64,000 bases of DNA from Psychromonas marina (GTDB taxonomy: Bacteria > Pseudomonadota > Gammaproteobacteria > Enterobacterales > Psychromonadaceae): contig NZ_BSPQ01000005.1 of assembly GCF_030161115.1 (NCBI RefSeq), positions 62,001 to 126,000 of the forward strand. Reading direction: 5' to 3'. The position numbers and the translations under genes were made by a program. Shown here piece after piece: positions 1 through 9,386 of the stretch; the first letter of the stretch is position 1; each line of letters starts with the position of its first letter. The notes under the pieces were generated by a model that saw only the letters and a program-made list of their open reading frames with translations, searched no databases and was not told the DNA's origin.

Positions 1-1
1 C

Positions 2-103
2 TTGCGTAAAAAGTTAGAAGTAGATGCAAAACACCCTGAATTAATTAAAACAATTTGGGGCGGAGGTTATCAATTTACCTGCGAGGTAAGCCATGATAAA
101 TAG
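2..103 (+). CDS. OmpR/PhoB-family response regulator, C-terminal end only
   Basis: The window opens inside this gene, so only its last 33 codons are visible. The peptide ends with the recognition-helix and wing part of a winged-helix DNA-binding domain: a Lys-rich stretch, then LIKTIWGGGYQFTCEVSHDK. The Gly-Gly-Gly-Tyr-x-Phe pattern near the C-terminus is the wing hairpin typical of OmpR/PhoB regulators. The stop codon lies 11 bases inside the following sensor kinase gene, so the two are translationally coupled and are almost certainly a cognate pair. Receiver domain and start lie upstream of the window. The specific regulon cannot be told from this fragment. Confidence 0.85.
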   Translation: MRKKLEVDAKHPELIKTIWGGGYQFTCEVSHDK

Positions 104-1478
104 AATATTCCCGAAAAGTTTGGTCGGGCAAATTAGTTTGATCATGCTTATTGGTGTCATGCTGGTTGTTTCGGTTTCGATGCAACTTTATTCTAACGAT
201 CGTCAGCGTGTGCTGAATTTCACTTCTAGTGACAGTACGATTGAGCGAGTAAGTTCATTAATTACTATTTTAAATAATACGCCAATTGAACTACATAAAG
301 AGATCATTAGCGCTAGTCAAGGTCGTGGTTTTTATCTGTCATTAGGTAAAAAAGCTCTTGTACGTGAGCAAGGCAGTGTTGAGTTAGCCAGTAACCTTAA
401 AGAGCTACTCGCCTCTGATGTTGACGATATTCGCATTGTTGCGGCTAATATAAAGCACCCTGAGCGTAAAAAAGAAAAAATGACTAAACATGAGAAAAAA
501 CGTGCTGAATTAAGGGAGCGTTATAACGTTAAGTTAACGGGCTCAATTTTATTATCGGAAAAGCACTGGTTAAACTTTAGTTCTGCAATCGATGAAGAGG
601 TGACACATCTGCCAATGCAAACCATTATGTGGGTTGTTTTATTTACTTTTCTAATATTAATTACCATGGCATGGATTGTTAAACGCGCATTAAAGCCGAT
701 AGAGGCTTTAGCAATTGTTGCCAAAAAAGTCGGCAGTGAACGTGACTTTAAAAATATCAGCGAAGTTGGTCCAAGTGAGATCATTCCTGCTATTGCGGCG
801 TTTAATCAGATGCAGGCTAATCTTTCTACGTTTATTGATGATCGTAGTAAAATGCTCGCCGCTATTTCACATGATCTACGTACTCCTATCACCAGTTTGC
901 GTTTGCGCTTAGAGTTTATTGAGCCAGGAGAAGATCAAATCCGAATGCTTGAAACAGTACATCAGATGGAAAAAATGTTAAAAGCCACGCTCGATTTTGC
1001 TAAGGATGATGCCTATAAAGAGGCGAAACAGGAGCTTGAAGTCGTGAGTTTATTAGCCACTATTTGTGATGATTACCGAGATCGTGGTCTCGATATTCAG
1101 TTGTTTAGTGCGGATAAGCTTATTTTCCGGTTATGGCCCGTTGCATTTCGTCGTGTGATTGAAAATATTATTAATAACAGTATCGCTTACGGAAAAGACG
1201 CTACTGGAGAAGTGCATATTTCTGTTGAAGTTAGCCTTGAGAGTGAAAGTCTTATTATTTCAGTTAGTGATACTGGTGAAGGTATCGAGGAGTCTCTTTT
1301 TGAAGAGGTGATAAAGCCTTTTGTACGATTAGATAAAGCGCGAGATACTCAAGATTCAAGTGTTGGTTTAGGTTTGGCAATAAGCCACGGTATTGTACAG
1401 GCACATGCAGGAAAAATGACCTTTAAAAACTTACCTGCAGGTGGTTTTAATGTGCAGGTATCACTGCCCAAAAGCTAA
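93..1478 (+). CDS. Two-component sensor histidine kinase (EnvZ-like architecture)
   Basis: Inner-membrane sensor kinase of 461 residues, probably phosphorylating the regulator encoded just upstream. It has a membrane segment at about 13-31, a periplasmic region of about 145 residues with an unusual Lys/Glu/Arg-rich patch (122-143), a second membrane segment at about 176-196, then HAMP. The phosphoacceptor motif ISHDLRTP puts the histidine at 260. The ATP-binding domain shows an N box (ENIINNSIAYG), G1 (DTGEGI) and G2 (GLGLAI). Length and H-box resemble EnvZ (450 residues in E. coli), but the periplasmic part is not clearly EnvZ, so I leave the symbol blank. The start overlaps the regulator by 11 bases. 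It is followed by a bidirectional terminator shared with convergent mrcA. Confidence 0.9.
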   Translation: MINRIFPKSLVGQISLIMLIGVMLVVSVSMQLYSNDRQRVLNFTSSDSTIERVSSLITILNNTPIELHKEIISASQGRGFYLSLGKKALVREQGSVELASNLKELLASDVDDIRIVAANIKHPERKKEKMTKHEKKRAELRERYNVKLTGSILLSEKHWLNFSSAIDEEVTHLPMQTIMWVVLFTFLILITMAWIVKRALKPIEALAIVAKKVGSERDFKNISEVGPSEIIPAIAAFNQMQANLSTFIDDRSKMLAAISHDLRTPITSLRLRLEFIEPGEDQIRMLETVHQMEKMLKATLDFAKDDAYKEAKQELEVVSLLATICDDYRDRGLDIQLFSADKLIFRLWPVAFRRVIENIINNSIAYGKDATGEVHISVEVSLESESLIISVSDTGEGIEESLFEEVIKPFVRLDKARDTQDSSVGLGLAISHGIVQAHAGKMTFKNLPAGGFNVQVSLPKS

Positions 1479-1507
1479 TGGATAAGTAGACTGAATAGAT
1501 ATAATCG

Positions 1508-1546
1508 AAAAGGCCGAGCTAAACATTGTGTTAGCTCGGCCTTTTC
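1508..1546. terminator. Bidirectional intrinsic terminator
   Basis: A near-perfect stem of about 15 bp (AAAAGGCCGAGCTAA at 1508-1522 against TTAGCTCGGCCTTTT at 1531-1545), with an 8-base loop. A-run on one side and T-run on the other let it work in both directions, between the sensor kinase and convergent mrcA. Confidence 0.9.
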
Positions 1547-1583
1547 TATAACGTAAACATTTTAGTAAAGGAGAATAACTGCT

Positions 1584-4124
1584 TTAAAACAGCTCTTCAT
1601 CACCCTCATCAATCGTGCCATTGTTGCTATCATTAAATTCGAATCGATTTGGTTGCTCAACATATTCGCTTGGCATCGTACCTGCTTCAAAATATTCAAA
1701 TAGACTGGTGTAATCTGTTTTGCGAGTCAATAATCCTGTTTCTCTATCGATTCTTGCTGTTGAAATAGTGTTCGGCGTTACTTTTTTCACTACGGGTTGT
1801 GTCAGAGCAACCTTTTGCATAAACATGTTCCATGCTGGCAGTGCAGTACGTGCCCCAAATTCTCCACCTGTAACTTGCTCTTTACCTAGGTTTTGATTGT
1901 AGTTTGCAGTCCCTAAATTACGGTTAAAGTTATCAAACCCTACCCATGACGTAGCAACGACATTGCCAACATATCCAGAGAACCAAGCATCCTTTGAATC
2001 ATTTGTAGTCCCTGTTTTACCACCAATATCATGACGTTTAAGTGCACGAGCAGCACGCCAAGCTGTACCATTCCAACCTGTTTTATGTTGCCAACTACCT
2101 CCTCCCCAAACCGCGCTATAAAGCATCTCTCGAAGTAAAAATGCCGTTTCTTCACTGATCGCTGAAGGTGCGATTTGTTCTTGGCTGATAGGCGAAATTG
2201 CACAGGTATCACCTTTTGCATATTTCTCGAAGTCTAGGTCGTCAGAGGCCGATTGTTGTTTAAATAGTTTCTCGCAGTTGTCACAAACCATTTTAGGGCT
2301 TGCTTGGTAAATAGTTGTACCGTATGCATCTTCTATACGTTCAATCACATAAGGTTCTATCGCGTAACCGCCATTAGCAATAATTGCATAACCCGTTGCT
2401 AGCTTAAGTGGCGTTAAAGATGCAGACCCCAATGCGATAGTATTGTTATGAGGAATTTTTTCTTCATCAAATCCAAATTTTCCGAGTTGTTCAATCACTT
2501 TAGTGGTACCTAAATCCTGCACTAAACGAACTGAGACTACATTTTTAGATTGTGCTAATGCTCGACGAAGACGTATCGGACCATCATAAACAGGCGGTGA
2601 ATTTTTAGGGCGCCAAGCTGAACCTCCGGTCCATTGATTGATTGGAGCATCATTAACTAATGTCGCTAGGTTATAGCCATTATCTAGTGCAGTAGAATAG
2701 ATAAAAGGCTTAATATTTGAACCTACTTGACGTTCCGCTTGCGTTGCACGGTTGAACTTACTTTGTACAAAGCTAAAGCCTCCCACTAATGAGGTAATAG
2801 CACCGTCTTGTGGATTTAATGAAACAAAAGCGGCACTTGCTGCGGGGTATTGAGATAATTCTAGCTGCTCATTAGTTTTACGTACCCAAATAAGCTCTCC
2901 AACGGCAACAATATCACTCGCTTTTTTAGGTGCTTTACCCTGTCTGGTATCGCTAATATATCGACGTGCCCATTTTAAGCCATCCCAGTTGATCTGTTGT
3001 TCAGCTTCTTTGCCACTTTTACTGAGCACTGTGATGGATTGTTTGTTAACTTCAATGACGACTGCAGGCTCAAGGTCTGAAAAATTAGGCTCTTTTTTTA
3101 GCTTATTTATAATTTCTTCTGTTGACCAGTTTTCAGTCGGTGCTTCCCATAAAACGCTTGTCGCACCGCGATAACCATGACGCATATCATAGTTATGCAA
3201 GTTGCTCATAAGCGCTTCATTGGCGGCTTGTTGTGCCTCTTTATTGATCGTGGTGTAAACATTATAACCTTCGTTATAAGCGCGATCTTTACCGTACATT
3301 TCAACAAGCTTTTGATGTGCCATCTCTGCTACATAGTGGGCAGATAAGGTGATCTCTGCACCATGGTACTTACCTGTAATAGGTGCTTCTCTTGCCTCAT
3401 CGTATTGTGCTTGAGAGATATGCTTTTCATCTAACATACGCATCAATACTACATTACGGCGGGCTTTAGCGTTTGTTGGAGAGTAAATAGGGTTATTGCT
3501 TGATGGCGCTTTAGGCAATCCGGCAATGACGGCCATTTCTGGCAGTGTTAGTTGCTCGACGGTTTTACCATAATAGACTTGTGCAGCAGCGCCAATACCA
3601 AATGAACGATGACCCAAAGAAATTTTATTTAGATACAGCATTAAAATTTCATCTTTAGTCAATAATTGTTCAATTTGAACCGCAATAAAAATCTCTTTAA
3701 TTTTACGAACAAAAGTTTTTTCTCGAGTTAAAAAGAAATTACGTGCAACTTGTTGAGTGATCGTACTTGCGCCTTGTTTCGCATGACCTGATGCGGCATA
3801 GACAAAAGCTGCACGTGCGATACCGATTGGATCAATACCAAAATGTTGATAAAAGCGGCTATCTTCCGTTGCTAAAAAGGCATTGATCAGTTGTTCTGGT
3901 ACTTCATCACGTTGTAACGGGATGCGTCGCTTCTCACCAAATTGAGAAATCAACTCACCATCATGACTGAAGATTTTCATCGGCACTTGTAATTTAATAT
4001 CTTGAATTGTAGCAACGTCAGGTAAATCAGACTTAAGGTGGTAATAAATACCAATCACTGAGCCTAAACCTAATAAAATAATCAACGCTGATGCTATAAA
4101 AAAGCGCTTAATCCATTGTTTCAT
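1584..4124 (-). CDS. mrcA: Penicillin-binding protein 1A, bifunctional peptidoglycan synthase
   Basis: Class A PBP of 846 residues that polymerises lipid II into glycan strands and crosslinks the stem peptides on the periplasmic side of the inner membrane. Residues 9-29 are the N-terminal membrane anchor. The glycosyltransferase domain shows TEDSRFYQHFGID with the catalytic Glu at 87, GASTITQQVARN, and EQLLTKDEILMLYLN. An OB-like insertion lies between the domains. The transpeptidase has the SxxK motif in GSNIKPF, SKN in AQSKNVVSV, and KTGT in GGKTGTTND. The acidic C-terminal tail ends in DEGDEELF. The position next to divergent pilMNOPQ is the standard gammaproteobacterial arrangement, which supports PBP1A rather than PBP1B. 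Confidence 0.97.
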   Translation of the reverse strand: MKQWIKRFFIASALIILLGLGSVIGIYYHLKSDLPDVATIQDIKLQVPMKIFSHDGELISQFGEKRRIPLQRDEVPEQLINAFLATEDSRFYQHFGIDPIGIARAAFVYAASGHAKQGASTITQQVARNFFLTREKTFVRKIKEIFIAVQIEQLLTKDEILMLYLNKISLGHRSFGIGAAAQVYYGKTVEQLTLPEMAVIAGLPKAPSSNNPIYSPTNAKARRNVVLMRMLDEKHISQAQYDEAREAPITGKYHGAEITLSAHYVAEMAHQKLVEMYGKDRAYNEGYNVYTTINKEAQQAANEALMSNLHNYDMRHGYRGATSVLWEAPTENWSTEEIINKLKKEPNFSDLEPAVVIEVNKQSITVLSKSGKEAEQQINWDGLKWARRYISDTRQGKAPKKASDIVAVGELIWVRKTNEQLELSQYPAASAAFVSLNPQDGAITSLVGGFSFVQSKFNRATQAERQVGSNIKPFIYSTALDNGYNLATLVNDAPINQWTGGSAWRPKNSPPVYDGPIRLRRALAQSKNVVSVRLVQDLGTTKVIEQLGKFGFDEEKIPHNNTIALGSASLTPLKLATGYAIIANGGYAIEPYVIERIEDAYGTTIYQASPKMVCDNCEKLFKQQSASDDLDFEKYAKGDTCAISPISQEQIAPSAISEETAFLLREMLYSAVWGGGSWQHKTGWNGTAWRAARALKRHDIGGKTGTTNDSKDAWFSGYVGNVVATSWVGFDNFNRNLGTANYNQNLGKEQVTGGEFGARTALPAWNMFMQKVALTQPVVKKVTPNTISTARIDRETGLLTRKTDYTSLFEYFEAGTMPSEYVEQPNRFEFNDSNNGTIDEGDEELF

Positions 4125-4222
4125 TATATGTTTACCTTTATTTTTTTTTGATAGCTAACTGTTATTATGACAGTATATAGCGATAATTAAGGATATATAA
4201 GAGGGAAGTGTGACTTATCAAC

Positions 4223-4251
4223 TTGGAAGTTATCGATTTTAGTCTTACTAT
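4223..4251 (+). promoter_or_regulatory. Candidate sigma-70 promoter for pilMNOPQ
   Basis: A -35 like TTGGAA (4223-4228), a 17-bp spacer and a -10 like TACTAT (4246-4251) lie about 90 bases before pilM in the divergent mrcA/pilM spacer (4125-4338). Placement and spacing fit, but this is by eye only. Confidence 0.35.
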
Positions 4252-4338
4252 TAGTAGTCAATCGTAATAGTTTTCAGTATTTAATCATACTAGTGAAACC
4301 CGATACCACTTATTCAAACAAATGATAGCAAGGATGTT

Positions 4339-5394
4339 ATGTTTTCAGGTCTTAAAAAAAACTCAAATGCCATAATTGGCATCGATTTTGGGTCAAGCTC
4401 AATAAAGGCTATTGCTATTTCAAAGGGCAAGGGCACTTATCAAATTGATGCAGTCGCTGAAGCACCAGTACCTAAGGGGCTTATTGTTGACAGTCATTTT
4501 GAAAATGTTGATAAATTAGCCCAAATTATTAAACAACTGCGTAAAAACTTTCCTGCCTCATATAAAAATGTAGCGATGGCGGTTAGTGGTGCCGATGTCA
4601 TCACTAAAGTTATCTCAATGAATGCTGACCTGAATGAACTAGAGTTAGAATCTCAAGTTGAGATGGAAGCAGAAAATAATATTCCATTCCCATTAGATGA
4701 AATATTTTTAGATTTTGAAGTTCTTTACCCAAACGCCACTGATAAATCCCTTAATGATATATTGTTGAGTGCGGCTCGAAAAGAGACGGTTATTACTCAG
4801 GTCGATTGTGTGGAAGAAGCTGGTTTAGTTGCAAAAGTTGTTGATGTAGCGAGTCATGCTCAATCACGAGCTTGCGAATTTCTTTTTGAGCGTGCGGACT
4901 ACGATAAAGGAATTGCGATTGTTGATATTGGCGCGTCACAAATGATGCTCAATATTGTCCATCAGGGTAATGTTATATTTTCGCGCTCAAAAAACCATGG
5001 CGGTGCTATCTGTACTCAGATGATGGCAGATCACTACAGCATGAAATTTGTAGAAGCAGAGAAAGCTAAAATTGATCATGAATGGCCCCTCGATTGCGAT
5101 GTCGATGTGATTGCTCCCTTTGTTAACATGACGGTTAATCACCTGAGGTTTGACTTGCGTATGTTTACCAATGCACCAAATAACATCCAAGTTGAAAAGG
5201 TAATATTAATAGGTGGGTGTCAATTGATGCCTGGTTTAGTGACACAGCTTGAAGAAGAATTAGAGCTTGATGTTGAAGTTGCCAACCCTTTTATTGGGTT
5301 TGAGTATAAAAATGACTCAGATAAAACGTTACTTCATAAGGTTGGCACTAAATATATGATGGCTCTGGGGCTCGCATTAAGAGGGGTTCAATAA
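4339..5394 (+). CDS. pilM: Type IV pilus assembly ATPase-fold protein PilM
   Basis: Actin-like cytoplasmic protein of 351 residues that binds the N-terminal tail of PilN and ties the cytoplasmic pilus motor to the periplasmic alignment complex. The actin-fold nucleotide-binding signatures are visible: IGIDFGSSSIKAIAIS (phosphate 1, about 13-28), IAIVDIGASQMMLNI (phosphate 2, about 192-206) and VILIGGCQLMPGL (adenosine, about 284-296). It is the first gene of pilMNOPQ. Its TAA shares a base with the ATG of pilN, so the genes are translationally coupled. Length matches the family (about 350). Confidence 0.96.
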   Translation: MFSGLKKNSNAIIGIDFGSSSIKAIAISKGKGTYQIDAVAEAPVPKGLIVDSHFENVDKLAQIIKQLRKNFPASYKNVAMAVSGADVITKVISMNADLNELELESQVEMEAENNIPFPLDEIFLDFEVLYPNATDKSLNDILLSAARKETVITQVDCVEEAGLVAKVVDVASHAQSRACEFLFERADYDKGIAIVDIGASQMMLNIVHQGNVIFSRSKNHGGAICTQMMADHYSMKFVEAEKAKIDHEWPLDCDVDVIAPFVNMTVNHLRFDLRMFTNAPNNIQVEKVILIGGCQLMPGLVTQLEEELELDVEVANPFIGFEYKNDSDKTLLHKVGTKYMMALGLALRGVQ

Positions 5395-5951
5395 TGTCTA
5401 ATATTAACCTGTTACCATGGCGAGAAGATTATAAAAAGAAAAAGAAAAATACTTTTTTTGTTATCTTACTGCTCAGTTCATTAGCGATACTTGCGTTGTC
5501 TTATTTAGGTAAAGTCTATATAGACGCTATGATTAGTGCACAAAATCAGCGTAATCAATACTTACAAACACAAACTATTATTTTAGATCGTCGAATCGCT
5601 GAAATTCGTAATATAAAAGAAGAAAAAGCGCAGTTAGAGCGTCGTATTAATTTAATTCAAAAATTAGAAGAAAAACGCAACTATGCGACTCACCTATTTA
5701 ACACCCTTGCAGAAACCGTTCCTGAAGGTGTTTATTTAAGAACGGCTACCTTTAATAAAGAAAAGGTAGTGGTAAAAGGGGCTGCCGAATCAAGTAACCG
5801 CGTGACAAGAATGATGAGAAACGTTGATAGCTCAGGTTGGTTAGGTGATTCATATTTGAGCAACATTAAAGAGGGCGCTAGAAAGCCAATCAAACTCTAT
5901 AACTTTGATATGGATTTTGTTGTTGTTCCTGAAGTTAAGGTGGCTAAATAA
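5394..5951 (+). CDS. pilN: Type IV pilus inner-membrane protein PilN
   Basis: Bitopic inner-membrane protein of 185 residues that forms a heterodimer with PilO. The extreme N-terminus carries INLLPWRE, the conserved cytoplasmic peptide that sits in the PilM groove, followed by a basic stretch and one membrane helix at about 20-42. A predicted coiled coil (about 50-95, rich in Arg/Glu/Gln) leads into a small ferredoxin-like periplasmic domain. Start and stop both overlap the neighbouring pil genes by one base. Confidence 0.94.
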   Translation: MSNINLLPWREDYKKKKKNTFFVILLLSSLAILALSYLGKVYIDAMISAQNQRNQYLQTQTIILDRRIAEIRNIKEEKAQLERRINLIQKLEEKRNYATHLFNTLAETVPEGVYLRTATFNKEKVVVKGAAESSNRVTRMMRNVDSSGWLGDSYLSNIKEGARKPIKLYNFDMDFVVVPEVKVAK

Positions 5952-6526
5952 TGGATTTAAATGAGCTAGATTTTGAGAATGTAGGTAGTTGGCCTGCATT
6001 ATATCGAGGCGTTTTTATCGCACTTGTTTGCGCTATTTTTGCTGGTGCTTTCTATTATTACGTGACCATTCCGCAAATAGAGCAGTTAAAATCAGTGGAA
6101 GTAAAAGAGCAAAAACTAAAAGATGAATTTAAAGTAAAAGCGGCTTTATCATCTAATCTTGAAGCGTATCAAGCCCAGTTAGTTGAGATCAATGTGATTT
6201 TTGAAGGGTTAATTAACAAACTGCCCAATAGAAAAGAGATTGCTAGTTTACTAGATGATATTAGCTTTATTGGTAGTGATAATGGCTTACAAATCAAGAG
6301 TATTAATTGGGGGGCAAAAAAAGATACCGGCGAACTATCGGTGGAAGTACCCATTAGTATTCAAGTGGTCGGTACCTACGATCAACTTGGTGATTTTGCT
6401 GCTGATATTGCAGCCCTACCTCGCATTGTTATTTTAGATAACTTACGTCTTTCAAAAGGAAAGGGTGATCAGTTAACTTTAAATGTGATAGCTAAAACAT
6501 ACCGATATAAAGGGGAGAGTAAATGA
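5951..6526 (+). CDS. pilO: Type IV pilus inner-membrane protein PilO
   Basis: Partner of PilN in the alignment complex, 191 residues. A short cytoplasmic N-terminus with LDFENVGSWP precedes one membrane segment at about 19-40, a coiled coil at about 45-85, and a periplasmic ferredoxin-like domain that contacts PilP. LPNRKEIASLLDDISFIG is a well-conserved PilO stretch. The end overlaps pilP in an ATGA arrangement, so pilP is read by coupled translation. Confidence 0.94.
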   Translation: MDLNELDFENVGSWPALYRGVFIALVCAIFAGAFYYYVTIPQIEQLKSVEVKEQKLKDEFKVKAALSSNLEAYQAQLVEINVIFEGLINKLPNRKEIASLLDDISFIGSDNGLQIKSINWGAKKDTGELSVEVPISIQVVGTYDQLGDFAADIAALPRIVILDNLRLSKGKGDQLTLNVIAKTYRYKGESK

Positions 6527-7041
6527 AAATTTTAATAACATTATTATTATCATTTAGCCTTATCTCTTGTGTGGAAGTAAAGGTGGATGATCTTAATAAT
6601 TTTGTGGTAAGTGCTAAATCAAATGTTTATCCGATCAATGACAAAATTCCAGAGCTAAAGAAAATTGAAGCGTTAACCTTTACGGGCAATGATGGACGTA
6701 ATCCATTTTCAGAACCTCAAATTGAAGTGATAACACCTGTTGAGAATATACCTAAAAGTTGTCCTCAGCCTAACTTCAAGCGTAAAAAGCAAGCATTAGA
6801 GATGTATTCACTTGATAATTTAATTATGCGCGGTACCTTACTAATAAATGAACAACTTTGGGCATTAGTTCAAGCTTCAGGTGGTGAAATTCACAAGGTA
6901 AGGCCTGGATATTACTTAGGTTTAAACTACGGTAAAGTGTTGGAAATCACTAAAGATAAGATTGAATTGTTGGAGTTAGCTTCAGACAGGGATGGTTGTT
7001 GGCAAGAGCGAATTACTAAAATTACGCTACAATCACAATAA
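6523..7041 (+). CDS. pilP: Type IV pilus lipoprotein PilP
   Basis: Inner-membrane-anchored lipoprotein of 172 residues that links PilNO to the PilQ secretin. The signal peptide ends in lipobox LISC with Cys at 16. An extended region of about 50 residues (probable PilNO-binding segment, containing GRNPF) is followed by the beta-sandwich HR domain, with LDNLIMRGTLL, WALVQASGGEIHKVRPGYYLG and a final ITLQSQ. The position between pilO and pilQ is diagnostic. Confidence 0.94.
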   Translation: MKILITLLLSFSLISCVEVKVDDLNNFVVSAKSNVYPINDKIPELKKIEALTFTGNDGRNPFSEPQIEVITPVENIPKSCPQPNFKRKKQALEMYSLDNLIMRGTLLINEQLWALVQASGGEIHKVRPGYYLGLNYGKVLEITKDKIELLELASDRDGCWQERITKITLQSQ

Positions 7042-7068
7042 GCTTTTAGAGCAGGGATGAATTAAAAA

Positions 7069-9207
7069 ATGAACATAATAACAAAAAAACAGCTGGTAAC
7101 TTTCTTTTCAATAGCAGGCTTGATATTAAGCTCCTCTATTGCAATGGCGGAGTCTCAGCTAATAAAATTGGATGTAAATCAGCTTGTTGAAGGGAAGTTT
7201 GAACTAAAGTTTGAATTCAATGAAGCGATATCTGGCTATACCGATAAGCTTAATTATCGACCTAACCAACTCGTTGTTGATATTGAAGATGCGAGTTCTG
7301 TGCTTAAACTTAATCCTATCAGTATTGATAAAGGTGGTGTTAATAATGTTAAAGCGGATCGAACCAGCGATGGTTTACGATTAGTGATTGCATTAGATGC
7401 CTTAATGCCTTACCGCGTAGTACAAGAAGGTAATGCGCTTTTTGTTCGATTTGGTGATATTACCACCATTACTAGTGAGACCAGTGAGGGCGAGATTGCG
7501 TTAGCAGCAGCTATCGCACAAAATTCAGGAAGCCAGGTTGCGATTGCCCCTATGGCGGGAGATGCTAAAGGTAAAGCTTCGGATATACAACCAAGTCAAG
7601 AAACGCCTAAAGGTTATGTTAATAGTATTAACTCTATCGACTTCCAACGTGGCTCTGAAGGCCAAGGTAAACTACTTGTTTACCTTGATAACTCTAGTGT
7701 TGCTGTTGATATTCGTCGTCGAGATAAACAGTTAATTGCTGAGTTCCAAAGTACTTATATTGCTAATGAATTTTTATACATAATGGATGTTGTTGACTTT
7801 GCAACTTCTGTTGAAAAAGTTGAAACCTTCAAGGAAGATGGTAAAACGCGTTTTGTTTTTGATATTAAAGATGAATATAACTATCGTTATGATCAATTAG
7901 ATACTTTGTTCATGATTGAGGTTTCTAAGAAATTAGAAAATCAAAATGAGAGTGTTTATCAAGGTAAAGCAATCTCTCTTAACTTCCAAGATATTCCTGT
8001 GCGTACGGTACTTCAGCTAATTGCAGACTTTAACGCTTTTAACTTAGTTATTACCGATTCTGTAAGTGGTAATATCACGTTGCGTTTGGATGATGTTCCA
8101 TGGGAACAAGCGCTTGATATTATTCTAAAAGTGAAAGGTCTCGGTAAGCGCATGGATGGCAATGTATTAATGATTGCACCTGCGGTTGAGCTTGCGGCTA
8201 AAGAACGAGAGCAATTAGAAAGCGACAAACAGGTTGAAGATTTAGCGCCACTCTATTCAGAGTTTATACAGATTAATTATGCAAAAGTTTCTGATATCGC
8301 TTCAATGCTTTCAAGTGGTAATGCAAGCTTATTATCTGCTCGTGGTGCGGTTAGTACTGATCAACGTACTAATACTCTGTTATTAAAAGATACAGCAATC
8401 GTTATTGATGCAGTGAAAGAGATGGTTGCTGTGTTGGATGTTCCTGTTAGACAAGTTGTTATTGAAGCACGTATGGTAACGGTAAGTGATTCTGTGGGTG
8501 AAGAATTAGGTATTAGATGGGGCATAACAAATGCGAGTAGTAACAGTGCAACATCTGGGACGTTAGAAGGTGCTGATTCAGCAAACAGTGGTACGGTCGC
8601 AAGTATTGATGATCGTTTAAATGTCAATCTACCTGTTGCTGGTGCGGCAGGTACAATCGCGTTCCAAGTAGCGAAACTAGCGGATGGGCAGATATTAGAC
8701 CTTGAGCTTTCTGCTTTAGAGCAAGAAAATAAAGCTGAGATTATTGCTAGCCCGCGTATTACTACGGCGAATCAACAAACAGCATACATTGAACAGGGTT
8801 CTGAAATTCCTTACGTAGAATCTGCATCATCGGGTGCTACGTCTGTAAGCTTTAAAAAGGCAGTGTTAAGTCTTGAAGTAACACCGCAAATTACGCCTGA
8901 TAACAAAGTGATCTTAGATCTTGTTATCACCCAAGATTCTAAAGGCGAAATTATTCCTACAGGTATCGGTACTGCAGTTTCTATCGATACACAGGAGATA
9001 GGGACTCAAGTATTAGTTGAAAATGGTGAAACATTAGTACTTGGCGGTATCTATCAACAACGTATTACAACCGCGGTGCAAAAAGTACCTTTCTTAGGTG
9101 ATATTCCTTACCTAGGTTATTTGTTCAGAAACACGATACAAGAAAATGCAAAATCGGAACTTCTTATTTTTGTAACGCCACGTATTGTCATGCAGACTAA
9201 ATATTAA
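7069..9207 (+). CDS. pilQ: Type IV pilus secretin PilQ
   Basis: Outer-membrane secretin of 712 residues that forms the gated pore through which the pilus leaves the cell. The signal peptide ends at about residue 27 (SIAMA). Two AMIN-type peptidoglycan-binding modules follow (about 30-130 and 180-295), then the STN/N0 domain (ISLNFQDIPVRTVLQLIADF), an N1 secretin domain (about 385-455, PVRQVVIEARMVTV) and the C-terminal secretin barrel, with ASPRITTANQQTAYIEQGSEIPY split over its motif and VPFLGDIPYLGYLFR near the end. Last gene of the pil operon; an intrinsic terminator follows. Confidence 0.97.
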   Translation: MNIITKKQLVTFFSIAGLILSSSIAMAESQLIKLDVNQLVEGKFELKFEFNEAISGYTDKLNYRPNQLVVDIEDASSVLKLNPISIDKGGVNNVKADRTSDGLRLVIALDALMPYRVVQEGNALFVRFGDITTITSETSEGEIALAAAIAQNSGSQVAIAPMAGDAKGKASDIQPSQETPKGYVNSINSIDFQRGSEGQGKLLVYLDNSSVAVDIRRRDKQLIAEFQSTYIANEFLYIMDVVDFATSVEKVETFKEDGKTRFVFDIKDEYNYRYDQLDTLFMIEVSKKLENQNESVYQGKAISLNFQDIPVRTVLQLIADFNAFNLVITDSVSGNITLRLDDVPWEQALDIILKVKGLGKRMDGNVLMIAPAVELAAKEREQLESDKQVEDLAPLYSEFIQINYAKVSDIASMLSSGNASLLSARGAVSTDQRTNTLLLKDTAIVIDAVKEMVAVLDVPVRQVVIEARMVTVSDSVGEELGIRWGITNASSNSATSGTLEGADSANSGTVASIDDRLNVNLPVAGAAGTIAFQVAKLADGQILDLELSALEQENKAEIIASPRITTANQQTAYIEQGSEIPYVESASSGATSVSFKKAVLSLEVTPQITPDNKVILDLVITQDSKGEIIPTGIGTAVSIDTQEIGTQVLVENGETLVLGGIYQQRITTAVQKVPFLGDIPYLGYLFRNTIQENAKSELLIFVTPRIVMQTKY

Positions 9208-9235
9208 TTGAGCATTAATTAGTGTTTATTTATAG

Positions 9236-9266
9236 AAGCCCAAACTAATACTTTGGGCTTTTTTTT
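9236..9266 (+). terminator. Intrinsic terminator after pilQ
   Basis: Stem AAGCCCAAA (9236-9244) with TTTGGGCTT (9252-9260), 7-base loop, then a run of eight T. It ends the pilMNOPQ transcript before aroK. Confidence 0.9.
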
Positions 9267-9284
9267 ACCTGTCCGTAATATGAC

Positions 9285-9314
9285 TTGCAATCAGTTATCA
9301 ACAATTGCGATAAT
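9285..9314 (+). promoter_or_regulatory. Candidate sigma-70 promoter for aroK-aroB-damX-dam
   Basis: TTGCAA (9285-9290), 18-bp spacer, GATAAT (9309-9314), sitting between the pilQ terminator and the aroK start, where a fresh promoter is needed. By-eye match only. Confidence 0.4.
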
Positions 9315-9386
9315 ACGCAGCATTTCTTTTTTTAAGGGAATTTCTAATATCCATTACAATAACTAATCACTGAGTAAAAAACCAAC

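Noticed and set aside
1940-2221. Reverse-strand open frame of 93 codons within mrcA
   Set aside because: It is in another frame of a well-supported PBP1A gene, with no ribosome site and no recognisable motif.
4160-4176. CTG...CAG sequence upstream of mrcA resembling a LexA box
   Set aside because: The spacing between CTG and CAG is nine, not ten, and the centre does not fit the alternating AT pattern of a LexA site.
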